Positions 34,681 through 43,743 of a DNA stretch of 64,000 bases are shown piece after piece. Origin of the DNA: an uncultured Ardenticatenia bacterium (GTDB taxonomy: Bacteria > Chloroflexota > Anaerolineae > 4572-78 > NAK82); NCBI GenBank assembly GCA_937127125.1, contig CAKZLO010000074.1, positions 46,125 through 110,124 on the forward strand, read 5' to 3'. The notes below the pieces were generated by a model. That model had not been told where the DNA came from, did not search any database, and saw only the letters and a list, made by a program, of their open reading frames with translations. Numbering within the stretch: position 1 is the stretch's first letter; every line of letters starts with the position of its first letter. A program made the translations under genes and the position numbers.

Positions 34681-35862
34681 GTGGCAACCAAAGGTTTCAC
34701 CCCGGTGCAGTATGAAGCACTGCCAGGACCCCGGCTGGGGATTGGAGTGCTTGGCTATGGATTTATGGGCAAGGTCCACTCGAACGCCTATCTCAAGATC
34801 CCGTACAGCTTCAGCCAGCCAGCTGCATATCCTGACCTGATTGCCATCTGTGGGCGCGATGAGGCAAAAGTGGCCGATCTGGCAGCTCGAATGCGCTACA
34901 AAGGCTATTACACCGACTGGAAACAGATGCTCAAAGACCCTGACATCCATATTCTGGATAACTGCACACCTGACGATATGCACCGTGCTCCGAGCATCGC
35001 TGCGGCGCAGGCCGGTAAACACGTCATTTGCGAGAAGCCGCTGGCAATGACAGTGCGTGACGCAGCAGCCATGCTGGAGGCAGTGACGAAAGCCGGTGTC
35101 AAGCATATGACGTGCTTCAACTATCGCTTCATCCCGGCGGTGCGGTTGGCCCGAAATCTTCTGGAGCGCGGCGCAATTGGTCAGTTGTACCATTTCCGCG
35201 GACGCTACCTACAGGAACCAGGTCACGACCCAGCGGCACTGATGGAAGCGGTGTGGTACACGAGCGGCACGCGCTCTGGCATTCTGCTGGGCATTGGCTG
35301 CCACATCATTGATATGGCCCGCTTTCTGATGGGCGAGATCGTCGCCGTGGGTGGGATGGTTTGCACATGGAACAAGGAACGGCGTAACAGGGCGGGTCAG
35401 GTGGAACCAACCCCGGCCGACGAGGCAAACGTTGCTGTGGTGGAGTTCGCCAACGGTGCCATCGGCACACTCGAGTCCTCTGGCGTGGCGACAGGGCATA
35501 AGAACCAGCACACATGGGAGATTAATGGATCGAAGGGAAGCATCTATTGGGACCTGGAAGATCCCAACCATCTGTACGTCTATACTGAGGAGATGCTGGC
35601 GGCCGACTTACGCGGCTTCGCTTCTGTGTCGGTTACGACCAGTGCGCATCCCTTGCAGGTTATCTACCTACCGCCCGGTCATAATGTAGGCTGGGAATAT
35701 GGTCATCTACACGCGCTGCATCACTTCTTAGACTGTGTAGCCAATGATAAGTCGGTGGCGCCGTATGGTGCAACATTTGAGGATGGTTACCGTGTCCAAG
35801 TCATCATGGACACACTGGTACGATCTTCCCGCACAGGGCGGAAGCTTACGCTGACTTACTGA
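34681..35862 (+). CDS. Gfo/Idh/MocA family oxidoreductase
   Basis: A 393-residue NAD(P)-dependent dehydrogenase. The Rossmann fold begins LGIGVLGYGFMGKVHSNAY; the catalytic CEKPLAMT motif follows, and the C-terminal domain has GIGCHIIDMARFLMGE. The GTG at 34681 is chosen because GGAGG lies five bases upstream; an in-frame GTG at 34648 would overlap the isomerase gene. It is encoded in the same operon as a ribose-type importer and probably oxidises the imported sugar or inositol. Confidence 0.88.
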   Translation: MATKGFTPVQYEALPGPRLGIGVLGYGFMGKVHSNAYLKIPYSFSQPAAYPDLIAICGRDEAKVADLAARMRYKGYYTDWKQMLKDPDIHILDNCTPDDMHRAPSIAAAQAGKHVICEKPLAMTVRDAAAMLEAVTKAGVKHMTCFNYRFIPAVRLARNLLERGAIGQLYHFRGRYLQEPGHDPAALMEAVWYTSGTRSGILLGIGCHIIDMARFLMGEIVAVGGMVCTWNKERRNRAGQVEPTPADEANVAVVEFANGAIGTLESSGVATGHKNQHTWEINGSKGSIYWDLEDPNHLYVYTEEMLAADLRGFASVSVTTSAHPLQVIYLPPGHNVGWEYGHLHALHHFLDCVANDKSVAPYGATFEDGYRVQVIMDTLVRSSRTGRKLTLTY

Positions 35863-35875
35863 GGGATCGACCGAT

Positions 35876-37414
35876 ATGTCCAGCGCCAACTATGTGCTGC
35901 AAGTTAGGGGGATCTGTAAGAGCTTCTCCGGGGTCGAGGTGCTGCACGAAGTGGATTTCGACCTGCTACCTGGCCGGGTGCACGCTTTGGTGGGAGAGAA
36001 TGGTGCCGGCAAGTCGACGCTGATCAAGATACTGTCCGGTGTCTATCGCGCTGACCGTGGCAACATCCGCGTGGATGGTCAGGTGGTAGAGATCTTGACA
36101 CCTCAGATTGCTCATAGCATGGGCATCGTGACCATCTACCAAGAGCGCAATCTTGTCCCGTATTTGAGCGTGGGTGAGAACATTCTCTTAGGCGCTGTGC
36201 CGACTGATCGTCTGGGCATAGTGCGGTGGAACGAGCTCTATGCCCAAGCCGAGCGGGTGCTGCGCAATTTGAACATCAATCTCGACCCGCGTGAGATGGT
36301 CTTTCGGCTGAGTCCGGCTGAACAACAGGCGGTTGAAATTGCCAAGGTCTTGTCTCTGCATGCGGTAACAGGTTTCCAGAGAGCGCGCGTCGTCATTATG
36401 GATGAACCGACTGCTAGCTTATCAGGTGCAGAGATCGATAATCTCTTCCGACTCATCTGTCAGCTGCGACGGGAGGGTGTTGCTGTCATCTACATCTCGC
36501 ATCGCCTGGACGAGGTGTTTGAGATTGCCGACGAGGTGACTGTGCTGCGCGATGGCCGCAAAGTGTTACACCGACCGATTGGCGAGGTCAGCAAAGAGCA
36601 GCTCGTCAAGGCGATGGTTGGGGAGGAGCTCAGCTTCACCAGCATTGCCGGCGTCATTGAGGGAGAGAGCCTGCTGGAGGCGGTCGACATCAGCTCGCCT
36701 GGCAAATTCGAGGACGTTTCGCTGCGTCTCACTCGTGGCATGATCATTGGTTTAGCCGGCACGGTTGGCTGTGGCCGCAGCGAAGTGCTACAGGCACTGG
36801 CGGGCTTAATCCCGATTACAAGAGGTCGCATCCTGTTCCATGGCGACGAAATGCAAGGCAAGCAGATGGTCGAGTTTATACGCCGCGGCATCTGTTTTGT
36901 ACCTAGTGAGCGTGACCGCTGTGGCCTAATTCTGGGGATGAGTGTGGCTGGCAATACCTCATTAGCCAACTTGAAAGCAGTCAGTCGTGGACCACTAATG
37001 GACCGGATGCGTGAGAGAGCACTGACGTCACACTACGTGCGTCAGCTTGACATCCAGGCTAGTAGCATTGATCAGGAAGTGCAATATCTGAGCGGGGGCA
37101 ATCGTCAGAAGGTGATGCTTGCCAAGTGGCTGTGCTTAAACCCAGAGGTCCTTCTGCTCGACGAGCCGACCCAGGGCGTGGATGTGGGTGCGCGAGAGGA
37201 GATCCATCGTATTATGAAGGGTTTGCTTGACAAGGGCAAAGGCATGATCATGGTCACTTCAGACTTGGATGAGTTGATGAATATGAGCCATGTTATTGTG
37301 GTAATGAACAAGGGGCGCGTCGTTGCTCAGTTGGAAGCCCAAAAGACAACCCGGGAGGAGGTGATGGCATATGCGCTTGGCGAGAGAAGTCCGTCGCAGC
37401 CCTGTGCCGCGTAG
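35876..37414 (+). CDS. Sugar ABC transporter ATP-binding protein, RbsA/MglA type
   Basis: A 512-residue double-cassette ATPase of the carbohydrate uptake 2 class. The first cassette has Walker A GENGAGKST (40-48), LSPAEQQAVEIAKVL and VVIMDEPTASLS; the second has GLAGTVGCGRSEVLQALAG, YLSGGNRQKVMLAKWL and LLLDEPTQGVDVGAREE. It powers import with the permease that overlaps its 3' end. An extra stretch (HAVTGFQRAR) lies between the signature and Walker B of the first half. Confidence 0.92.
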   Translation: MSSANYVLQVRGICKSFSGVEVLHEVDFDLLPGRVHALVGENGAGKSTLIKILSGVYRADRGNIRVDGQVVEILTPQIAHSMGIVTIYQERNLVPYLSVGENILLGAVPTDRLGIVRWNELYAQAERVLRNLNINLDPREMVFRLSPAEQQAVEIAKVLSLHAVTGFQRARVVIMDEPTASLSGAEIDNLFRLICQLRREGVAVIYISHRLDEVFEIADEVTVLRDGRKVLHRPIGEVSKEQLVKAMVGEELSFTSIAGVIEGESLLEAVDISSPGKFEDVSLRLTRGMIIGLAGTVGCGRSEVLQALAGLIPITRGRILFHGDEMQGKQMVEFIRRGICFVPSERDRCGLILGMSVAGNTSLANLKAVSRGPLMDRMRERALTSHYVRQLDIQASSIDQEVQYLSGGNRQKVMLAKWLCLNPEVLLLDEPTQGVDVGAREEIHRIMKGLLDKGKGMIMVTSDLDELMNMSHVIVVMNKGRVVAQLEAQKTTREEVMAYALGERSPSQPCAA

Positions 37415-38345
37415 TGTAGCATATACACTCGACATTCAGCGCTGGGGGATCGTGTCGGTACTGATCGCTCTGGTGGTTGTCCTGGGTGTGACTTCTCCTG
37501 TCTTCCTCTCAGCTACCAACCTGCGTAACATCCTCCAGCAAGTGTCCACCATTGGTATCTTGGCTACAGGTGCCACTGTGTTGATGATCGCCGGTGGCAT
37601 CGATCTGTCTATTGGCTCGATCGTTTCGGTGGCTGGAATGGTGATGGGCACCCTGATCAAAGCTGGCTATCCGGCCGAGCTGGCCATTTTGGTGGGCTTG
37701 CTGATCGGTTGTGGCATCGGGCTGATCAATGGGTTGCTGGCAGCTTATACGCGTGCGCACCCTTTTATCCTGACATTGGGCACGATGACAGCATTTCAAG
37801 GGGTGGCGATCACTATCACCGAGGGATTCCCGATCACCGACCTTGGCCAACGGTTCGAATGGATCGGTAGCGCTCGTATCTGGGAAATCCCTGTCAGCGT
37901 CATAGTGCTAATAGTGGTAATGCTAGTGTGCCACTTCCTGCTGGGCTACACGCGATTGGGGCGCATCGCCTACGCCATTGGCGGCAATGAGTACACCACA
38001 TTCCTGGCTGGCATCCCAGTGCGTCGGTATAAGATCCTATTCTATGTTATCGGGGGCCTGTTCGCTGGCCTGGCTAGTGTGGTGTTAGCATCACGGATCA
38101 GTTCTGCTATTCCCAATATGGGCGCGGACTACACGCTACAGGCCATCGGCGCCGTGGTCATCGGTGGCGTCCCGCTGACTGGCGGTCGTGGCAGCGTATG
38201 GGGCACCTTCACTGGCGTGTTGCTGCTGGGTATCATCGCCAATGGGCTGAACTTGTTGCATGTGGAAGCCAGCTGGCAGTACGTACTCACAGGGCTGGTT
38301 ATTCTGGTAGCTGTGATATTGCACGAGCATCGTTCCGGAAAGTAG
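37371..38345 (+). CDS. Sugar ABC transporter permease, RbsC type
   Basis: A 324-residue permease of the ribose/xylose/galactose class. Features include NLRNILQQVSTIGILATGATVLMIAGGIDLSIGS (in two adjoining pieces), RAHPFILTLGTMTAFQG and a C-terminal GAVVIGGVPLTGGRGSVWGT. The ATG at 37371 has GGAGGAGGTG upstream and overlaps the ATPase gene by 44 bases in another frame, so translation is coupled. It works as a homodimer with the 35876 ATPase and the 32518 binding protein. Confidence 0.92.
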   Translation: MRLAREVRRSPVPRSVAYTLDIQRWGIVSVLIALVVVLGVTSPVFLSATNLRNILQQVSTIGILATGATVLMIAGGIDLSIGSIVSVAGMVMGTLIKAGYPAELAILVGLLIGCGIGLINGLLAAYTRAHPFILTLGTMTAFQGVAITITEGFPITDLGQRFEWIGSARIWEIPVSVIVLIVVMLVCHFLLGYTRLGRIAYAIGGNEYTTFLAGIPVRRYKILFYVIGGLFAGLASVVLASRISSAIPNMGADYTLQAIGAVVIGGVPLTGGRGSVWGTFTGVLLLGIIANGLNLLHVEASWQYVLTGLVILVAVILHEHRSGK

Positions 38346-38380
38346 CCCCCAAGTGTACATTTGGACACCCCAGTCGCGGC

Positions 38381-38408
38381 GTGGGCTCAGTCTCCATTGT
38401 CAGCCCAC
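38381..38408. terminator. Hairpin between convergent genes
   Basis: GTGGGCT (38381-38387) and AGCCCAC (38402-38408) form a 7-bp stem between the permease (+) and ROK (-) genes. No U-tract is visible. Confidence 0.35.
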
Positions 38409-38517
38409 TGCAAAGCAGCTTGCCCTTGTAAATCCGAATGAGCGGGCTGTCGTGCCTGGGCCGGGGCAGATCTGAGAGCACCTTCGAGTTCGGGTCCTGC
38501 TACGCGGTTGTATGGTC

Positions 38518-39732
38518 CTACAGTCCAACACGCGCCGGCAATGCGACTTTCCCAAGGGAGGCGCTCAGGTCTACTTCGATGACAGAGAGAGCCGCTCCCC
38601 AAGCAGCTCCATACTCATCCAGTGTGCTGCGCACGACGCGCACGTGGGGTGAAATGACATGTAATGCGTGTATCTTTGCCGTACGTTCGATCGCGTCCAG
38701 TAGCAGTTCGCCACAATTTGCTACCCCACCTCCCACAATCACCAATTGAGGCCCCAGTAGATTCAGCGCGGTCGCGATGGCAATACCGATGTACTGTCCG
38801 GTGCGGTCAATCACCGAAAAGGCCAGTTTGTCACCTGCTCGCGCTGCTTCAGCGATAGTCTCCACAGTAATTTCATCGGCAGGTAGCGTGCCGAGTGACG
38901 AGTAGAGGCCTTCCTGCAGTGCCTGGCGCACGCGTTGCACAATCGCTGGTCCTGAGGCCATTGCTTCCAGGCAGCCATAGTTGCCACAGCTGCATAAAGG
39001 ACCATCTTCGCTGACTGTAATGTGGCCCAGCTCTGGCGTTAATCCCATTTCGCCTCGGTAAATTCGCCCTTCGATACAAATTGCACTTCCCACCCCGATG
39101 CCGACAGTGACCAGCAGGAAATTGTCCACCCCACGGGCCGCACCGAAGCGCTTCTCCGCTAGAGCATAGGTGTGGGACTGATCCGCGACGAACACGGGAT
39201 GGGGAAATTGAGCTTGCAACACCTGTTTGAGAGCCAGATCGCGCACACCAGGAATGTTTGGACAGAAGAAGCAATGCCCGCGCAAGCTATCAACCACTCC
39301 CGATATGGCTACACCTAAGCCCAGGATACGCGCAGGATCCACCCCAGATTGCTCCACCGCTGCGTTCGCAAGCCCGGTTATCTCTTGCACGAATTGGTGA
39401 TTGTCAGAGTATGTCTTGCTCTTATGGGAGCAGCGGAAGAGTATCTCTCCTCCTATATTGGTCACCAGTACGCGTGTGTTACTGGCACCGATGTCGAGTC
39501 CAACAACATAGCCCAGCTCCGGGCTTAGACGCAGCATGACGGCCGGCCGGCCCACTGCACCGTTGCGCAGCTGGACAGCCTCCAAAATGCCTGCATCCAG
39601 CAATCTTGCTACGACTCGTCCGACTGTGGTAGGACTCAGATCAGTAGTGCGGGCAATTTCGGCACGCGTGCGCGGCCTAGCATCCCTCAATAGTTGCAGA
39701 ATGGTTGTCTGGTGACGTTTCTCAGCAGACAT
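38518..39732 (-). CDS. ROK family transcriptional regulator (NagC/XylR type)
   Basis: A 404-residue repressor with an N-terminal winged helix (TTILQLLRDARPRTRAEIARTTDLSPTTVGRVVARLL, given here in description only as the HTH at about 9-45) and a sugar-kinase-fold ligand domain. The kinase part has GLDIGASNTRVLV as phosphate loop, and the ROK zinc site appears as GHITVSEDGPLCSCGNYGCLE. The ATG at 39732 gives MSAEKRHQT; upstream codons lie in the AT-rich operator region. It is divergent from the PIG-L/sugar importer locus at 40003 and is its probable regulator, binding the inverted repeat at 39758-39818. Confidence 0.9.
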   Translation of the reverse strand: MSAEKRHQTTILQLLRDARPRTRAEIARTTDLSPTTVGRVVARLLDAGILEAVQLRNGAVGRPAVMLRLSPELGYVVGLDIGASNTRVLVTNIGGEILFRCSHKSKTYSDNHQFVQEITGLANAAVEQSGVDPARILGLGVAISGVVDSLRGHCFFCPNIPGVRDLALKQVLQAQFPHPVFVADQSHTYALAEKRFGAARGVDNFLLVTVGIGVGSAICIEGRIYRGEMGLTPELGHITVSEDGPLCSCGNYGCLEAMASGPAIVQRVRQALQEGLYSSLGTLPADEITVETIAEAARAGDKLAFSVIDRTGQYIGIAIATALNLLGPQLVIVGGGVANCGELLLDAIERTAKIHALHVISPHVRVVRSTLDEYGAAWGAALSVIEVDLSASLGKVALPARVGL

Positions 39733-39757
39733 AAAGATCACTCTGCAAAAATTGTAA

Positions 39758-39818
39758 GGCAAAACCTGTCTTCTGTCAAGATATTTGCACCGAATTCGAG
39801 AAATTACTGGGTTTTGCC
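39758..39818. promoter_or_regulatory. Candidate ROK operator (inverted repeat)
   Basis: GGCAAAACC (39758-39766) and GGTTTTGCC (39810-39818) are perfect 9-bp inverted halves 43 bases apart. One is just behind the regulator start and the other abuts the -35 box at 39820. The position fits a repressor site acting on both divergent genes. Confidence 0.5.
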
Positions 39819-39819
39819 A

Positions 39820-39848
39820 TTGACTTAATCACCAATATTGCATATAAT
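39820..39848 (+). promoter_or_regulatory. Promoter of the PIG-L/sugar importer locus
   Basis: TTGACT (39820-39825) and TATAAT (39843-39848) with a 17-base spacer. Transcription would begin near 39855, about 150 bases before the PIG-L start. Confidence 0.75.
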
Positions 39849-40002
39849 GAATATGCATGAAGGGGATGTTTTGTTGCATCTCACAATTCCCACCTGAATT
39901 TCTCGAGCTCTGCGGCCGAGCAGAAAGGGTGTGTGCAACAGCAGGCGAAACTTCTCTGCGCCCAGTCGTCTCATTGGAGCACTTAGAAAGGAGATAGTGT
40001 CT

Positions 40003-40722
40003 ATGTCGTCCGATAAGCTGCGCGTTCTTGCTGTGGGTGCCCACCCAGACGACCTGGAGAACGCTTGCGCTGGCACATTGGCTAAATTCGCGCGAGCAGG
40101 ACACCACGTGATCATGTGCTATGTGTGCAAAGGTGATGCGGCTTCCTATGAATTGAGCCCAGAAGAGATTGCGGTGCTGCGCGCTGGTGAAGCGAAAGAG
40201 GCAGCAGACGTTATCGGCGCTGAGCTGATTGCCGGTCTCGGGTTAGGTGACAGCCAGGTATATGTCAACGAAGCCAATACACTGCTCTTCATCGATCTGA
40301 TACGCCGCACGAAACCGGACCTGATTATCACGCACAATCCGGAAGATTACTTGCAAGATCACATGAACACGAGCCGCCTGGTTTTCGAGGCCAGCCTGTT
40401 TTCGAGCACGGCTAACATCAAGTCACAGTATCCAGCACACCCAGTCATTCCACCTATCTTCTATATGGAGCCATACGGCAGCTTGAACTTTCAGCCAACG
40501 GAGTACGTGGACATCACTGATGTCATCGCGATCAAACGTGAAATGCTCTCCAAACATCGCAGTCAGCTGGACTTTATGAAGCGACATTATGGGGATGATA
40601 TGCTGGAACGCATGGAAGCAGTGGCACGCTTCCGTGGCATCCAGGCCAACGTGCGTTATGCCGAGGGGTTTATTCCCATGCTACGTTGGCCACGGGTAAT
40701 GACCAGGCGACTATTGCCCTAG
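40003..40722 (+). CDS. PIG-L family deacetylase
   Basis: A 239-residue LmbE/PIG-L zinc deacetylase, which removes acetyl groups from N-acetylated sugars and similar compounds. The metal motif HPDD is at residues 14-17 (VGAHPDDLENACAG) and the second ligand region is THNPEDYLQDHMNTSR. AAAGGAG precedes the ATG at 40003; upstream in-frame codons have no ribosome site. As first gene of a locus with sugar importers, aldolase and dehydrogenase, it probably deacetylates an imported or derived amino sugar, which is inference. Confidence 0.88.
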   Translation: MSSDKLRVLAVGAHPDDLENACAGTLAKFARAGHHVIMCYVCKGDAASYELSPEEIAVLRAGEAKEAADVIGAELIAGLGLGDSQVYVNEANTLLFIDLIRRTKPDLIITHNPEDYLQDHMNTSRLVFEASLFSSTANIKSQYPAHPVIPPIFYMEPYGSLNFQPTEYVDITDVIAIKREMLSKHRSQLDFMKRHYGDDMLERMEAVARFRGIQANVRYAEGFIPMLRWPRVMTRRLLP

Positions 40723-40898
40723 GCAGGTTTTTTGGCATGTGACTGCCTTCGGAAAGGGGGTGATGCAGCGCAGAGCGAGTGTGAAGACGATCGCGTCCAG
40801 GTAACCGCAGTGGGGAACTTCTTGCGCAATGATCCCCCTGAGATTCTTGCATAACGGTCCAAGGTGGAACCATATTCAGATGACAAGGAGGTACAGCG
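40723..40898 (+). promoter_or_regulatory. Leader region before the first binding-protein gene
   Basis: A 176-base spacer. It contains AAAGGGGGTGATG (40753-40765), whose GGGGG can pair with CCCCC at 40834-40838, and a 13-codon frame (40763-40804, MQRRASVKTIASR). The arrangement resembles the 9706-9755 leader. AAGGAGG before 40899 is the normal ribosome site. Confidence 0.4.
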
Positions 40899-42194
40899 AT
40901 GAAGGGACTCCACGGAACACTAAGTGTGTTGGTTATTCTTAGCACGCTGATTTTCGCAGCGATGCCTGCTATGGCAGCTCCTCCACCGCAGGATGAGATC
41001 ACCATCACCTTCTGGAAAGCCTCTCATGGCGACAAGGACACGGACTGGCGCGTCATCTTCGACAAGTTTGAAGCAGAGAACCCAGGCATCAAGGTAGACG
41101 TGCTGATCCATCCATGGGAAGGCTGGGATGAGCGTTACGGTGCTGCCTTTGCAGCTGGTGAGCCGCCTGATGTATCGTATATGCCCGATGAGTTTTGGCC
41201 GAAGTTTGCCGAGGCAAAGCAGTTGGCACAGCTCGACCAACTCTTCCCCGCCGAGCTGGCTGCCATGCAGCAGGAGTATCCAGAGAACTTCTGGACGTTG
41301 GGTTCGTACAAGGGACACCAGTACGGCATACCTTTCCTCTTCGTAGCTGTGCAACTTTTCTACAACAAGGACATGTTTGACGCTGCTGGAATCGAGTACC
41401 CTCCCTCCAGCAAGGACGACCCCAAGTTTGCCGAGTGGACCTGGGACAAGTTCGTTGAAGTGGCAAAGAAGCTGACCAACCCCGAAAAGGATCAATGGGG
41501 TTTTGCCTGGAGCGTCAACTGGCGGGACAACAACTTTATCTATCCCTTCTTGTGGCAAGCTGGCGCAAACATCTTAGACGTCGAGAAGAACACTAATGCC
41601 TTCAACAATGAAGCCGGGCTGGCAGCATTCAAGTTCATGTACGATCTGGTGCATACCCATCAAGTGGTACCAGACTGGGGTCTGAATCCCAAATTCCAGC
41701 AGGTCTTCTACGAGGGACGCGCGGCAATGTGCCCGGTTGAATCTTACTCGATCCCCATCCTGCGTAATGACTACCCAGAGCTGAACGTGGGTGTGGCGTT
41801 GGCGCCACAGGGTCCGGGTAAGGACTTCTACGATGGGCGCGGCACCTTTGGGAACTCTGGATTCTGGGTAGTGGCTGAGGCCTCCAAGCACAAGGATGCA
41901 GCGTTCAAGCTAATCCAGTTCATCAACCGCAAGGAAAATATGGACTACATGATGAATGTGGTGAAGCTGTTCGGTTGCCGCAAGGATTTCGAGCCGCCTA
42001 TCAAAGAAGAGCCACTATTGGAGGTGTTCTTTGAAGGAGTTCCCTATCAGGTGCCCTATCCGTTGCATCCCAAGCTGCGCCAGGTTCACAGCCTGATCCG
42101 TTCGGAGATCCAGGCGATGGTTCTCAACGAGAAATCACCGGAGCAGGCATTGAGAGACGCCGCAGCTGAGGTAGATACATTGTTGGCGGAGTAG
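40899..42194 (+). CDS. Sugar ABC transporter substrate-binding protein 1
   Basis: A 431-residue family 1 solute-binding protein. The signal peptide (1-26) ends in AMA. The mature protein begins with ITITFWKASHGDKDTDWRVIFDKF and shows NPGIKVDVLIHPWEGWDERY, YGIPFLFVAVQLFYNKDMFDAAGI and a C-terminal helix PEQALRDAAAEVDTLL, all usual for sugar receptors. A second binding-protein gene follows 92 bases later with a hairpin between. Which of the two permease pairs downstream it serves is not known. Confidence 0.9.
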   Translation: MKGLHGTLSVLVILSTLIFAAMPAMAAPPPQDEITITFWKASHGDKDTDWRVIFDKFEAENPGIKVDVLIHPWEGWDERYGAAFAAGEPPDVSYMPDEFWPKFAEAKQLAQLDQLFPAELAAMQQEYPENFWTLGSYKGHQYGIPFLFVAVQLFYNKDMFDAAGIEYPPSSKDDPKFAEWTWDKFVEVAKKLTNPEKDQWGFAWSVNWRDNNFIYPFLWQAGANILDVEKNTNAFNNEAGLAAFKFMYDLVHTHQVVPDWGLNPKFQQVFYEGRAAMCPVESYSIPILRNDYPELNVGVALAPQGPGKDFYDGRGTFGNSGFWVVAEASKHKDAAFKLIQFINRKENMDYMMNVVKLFGCRKDFEPPIKEEPLLEVFFEGVPYQVPYPLHPKLRQVHSLIRSEIQAMVLNEKSPEQALRDAAAEVDTLLAE

Positions 42195-42212
42195 CCAATT
42201 CTCACGGGCATT

Positions 42213-42249
42213 GGGTGGTGGTGCCTGAGGAGAGGTTGCATCACCACCC
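42213..42249 (+). terminator. Hairpin between the two binding-protein genes
   Basis: GGGTGGTG (42213-42220) and CACCACCC (42242-42249) form an 8-bp stem, followed by CTTTGGTTTGTTTG. It could be a partial terminator or an mRNA stabiliser after binding protein 1. Confidence 0.55.
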
Positions 42250-42286
42250 CTTTGGTTTGTTTGATCCGAGGTACAGGAGGAATAAA

Positions 42287-43645
42287 ATGGCACCCCATAG
42301 GACCAGTTTGATGAGTAGAAGAGCGTTTCTGCGTCTGTCGGCCGGTACAGCGACTGCGGCGTGGCTTGGCTCCACTACGTTCGGCAGAGTGCTTGCTCAG
42401 GAAAGCACTCCCATCCCGACACCCACTCCTATCCCTGGACTCTCCGGCGAAGTGATTGTGTGGGGTTGGAAAGGGGGTATTGAGCATTTTCTGGCGGTCA
42501 TTCCGGATCTGCAGAAACTATACCCAGATGTCAGCGTGCGCGTTGAGGAAATGAGCTACGAAGATACCCATACCAACATCCTGGCTGTCGTCAATACCGG
42601 GGTGGGCGTGCCAGACGTAGTGAACTTCGACGTGAACCATCTCGGCGAGTTCGCCGAAGGGATGACCGACCTCACAGATAGATTACAACCTTATTTAGAG
42701 GAGATCATGCCGGTCTCCGTCAAGCTGGCAACCTACAAAGGCAGGATACTGGGAGTACCTCAGGACAGCCAGCCGGTTGGCATGTTCTACCGCCACGATC
42801 TGTTCGAGCAGTATGGGATAGATGCCGCCCAGGTCGAAACATATGCGGATCTGATTGAGGCAGGGCGGAAGGTAGCCAAAGCGACCAACGGCGAGGTCAA
42901 GATGCTGGCTATGGACGTTGGCAGCAAGATTTGCATGGGGGATCCACACCTGATCATTGACCTTTTGCTCGTACAGAACGGTCTGGGCGGGACATACTTC
43001 AACCGTGAGGACGACAAGGTGTTGGTGGATAGCCCAGAGGCGATTGAGGCGATGGAGGTTCTGAAACAGATTTCGGATGAGGAGATCTGCTTCATTGATA
43101 TGAGCGACGACGCCGCTGTCGCAGCCTACGCCGCCGACAAGATATTGGCGACAGTCGCTCCTGGTTGGTTCCCGCTCGCGATGACCGGCAATCTGCCTCA
43201 GCTGTCGGGCAAATGGCGGATGATGCGCCTTCCGGCAATCAAACCGGGCGGCTTGCGAGCCAGCTACCAGATCCCATCGATCACGGCTATTCCGAAGGGT
43301 GCCCCCAATCCAGATGCAGCGTGGGAGCTGATCCGAATGGCACAGGTCTCCTTGGAAGGTCAGCTGCGTTTCACCGAGATGACCGGCGGTGTCATGCCGA
43401 CTTGGAAGAGAGCACTTGACACTCTGAAGGACCAGGAGGTGGAGTACTTTGGCGGTCAGAAGATTTATGCGCTTTTCATCGAGATCGCCCAGGACATCCC
43501 CGATGTGTGGTTTGGGCGCGGCTGGCCTGAGGCGCGGTCGATTATCCGCAAGCACACCGAGACCGTGATCCGCCGCGAGAAGACACCCGAGGAAGCCTGC
43601 AAAGCCGCCGCTGAGGAAATGCGCGTCAAGCTGAACAAGGGCTGA
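42287..43645 (+). CDS. Sugar ABC transporter substrate-binding protein 2 (Tat-type signal)
   Basis: A 452-residue family 1 binding protein. The N-terminus has a twin-arginine signal (SRRAFLRLSAG), unusual beside the Sec-type signal of binding protein 1, and a short TPIPTPTPIP linker. The binding domain shows GEVIVWGWKGGIEHFLAVIP, VPDVVNFDVNHLGEF and GVPQDSQPVGMFYRHDLFEQYGI. CAGGAGG lies six bases before the ATG at 42287. Tat export suggests folding before export or the need of a cofactor, but this is inference. Confidence 0.87.
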   Translation: MAPHRTSLMSRRAFLRLSAGTATAAWLGSTTFGRVLAQESTPIPTPTPIPGLSGEVIVWGWKGGIEHFLAVIPDLQKLYPDVSVRVEEMSYEDTHTNILAVVNTGVGVPDVVNFDVNHLGEFAEGMTDLTDRLQPYLEEIMPVSVKLATYKGRILGVPQDSQPVGMFYRHDLFEQYGIDAAQVETYADLIEAGRKVAKATNGEVKMLAMDVGSKICMGDPHLIIDLLLVQNGLGGTYFNREDDKVLVDSPEAIEAMEVLKQISDEEICFIDMSDDAAVAAYAADKILATVAPGWFPLAMTGNLPQLSGKWRMMRLPAIKPGGLRASYQIPSITAIPKGAPNPDAAWELIRMAQVSLEGQLRFTEMTGGVMPTWKRALDTLKDQEVEYFGGQKIYALFIEIAQDIPDVWFGRGWPEARSIIRKHTETVIRREKTPEEACKAAAEEMRVKLNKG

Positions 43646-43666
43646 GATACCCTCGCCGCTGCAGAT

Positions 43667-43699
43667 GCTGGGCCGCACCCCTATCCCGTGCGGCCCAGC
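43667..43699 (+). terminator. 12-bp perfect hairpin after binding protein 2
   Basis: GCTGGGCCGCAC (43667-43678) and GTGCGGCCCAGC (43688-43699) with loop CCCTATCCC. No U-tract follows, so an mRNA-stability element is as likely as a terminator. Confidence 0.65.
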
Positions 43700-43743
43700 C
43701 TGCTAAAGATATAACAGGAAAGTTCGGAGAATAGGCACTCGCT

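Noticed and set aside
42695..43678. 327-codon minus-strand frame opposite binding protein 2
   Set aside because: Antisense shadow of a well-supported Tat-exported binding protein.
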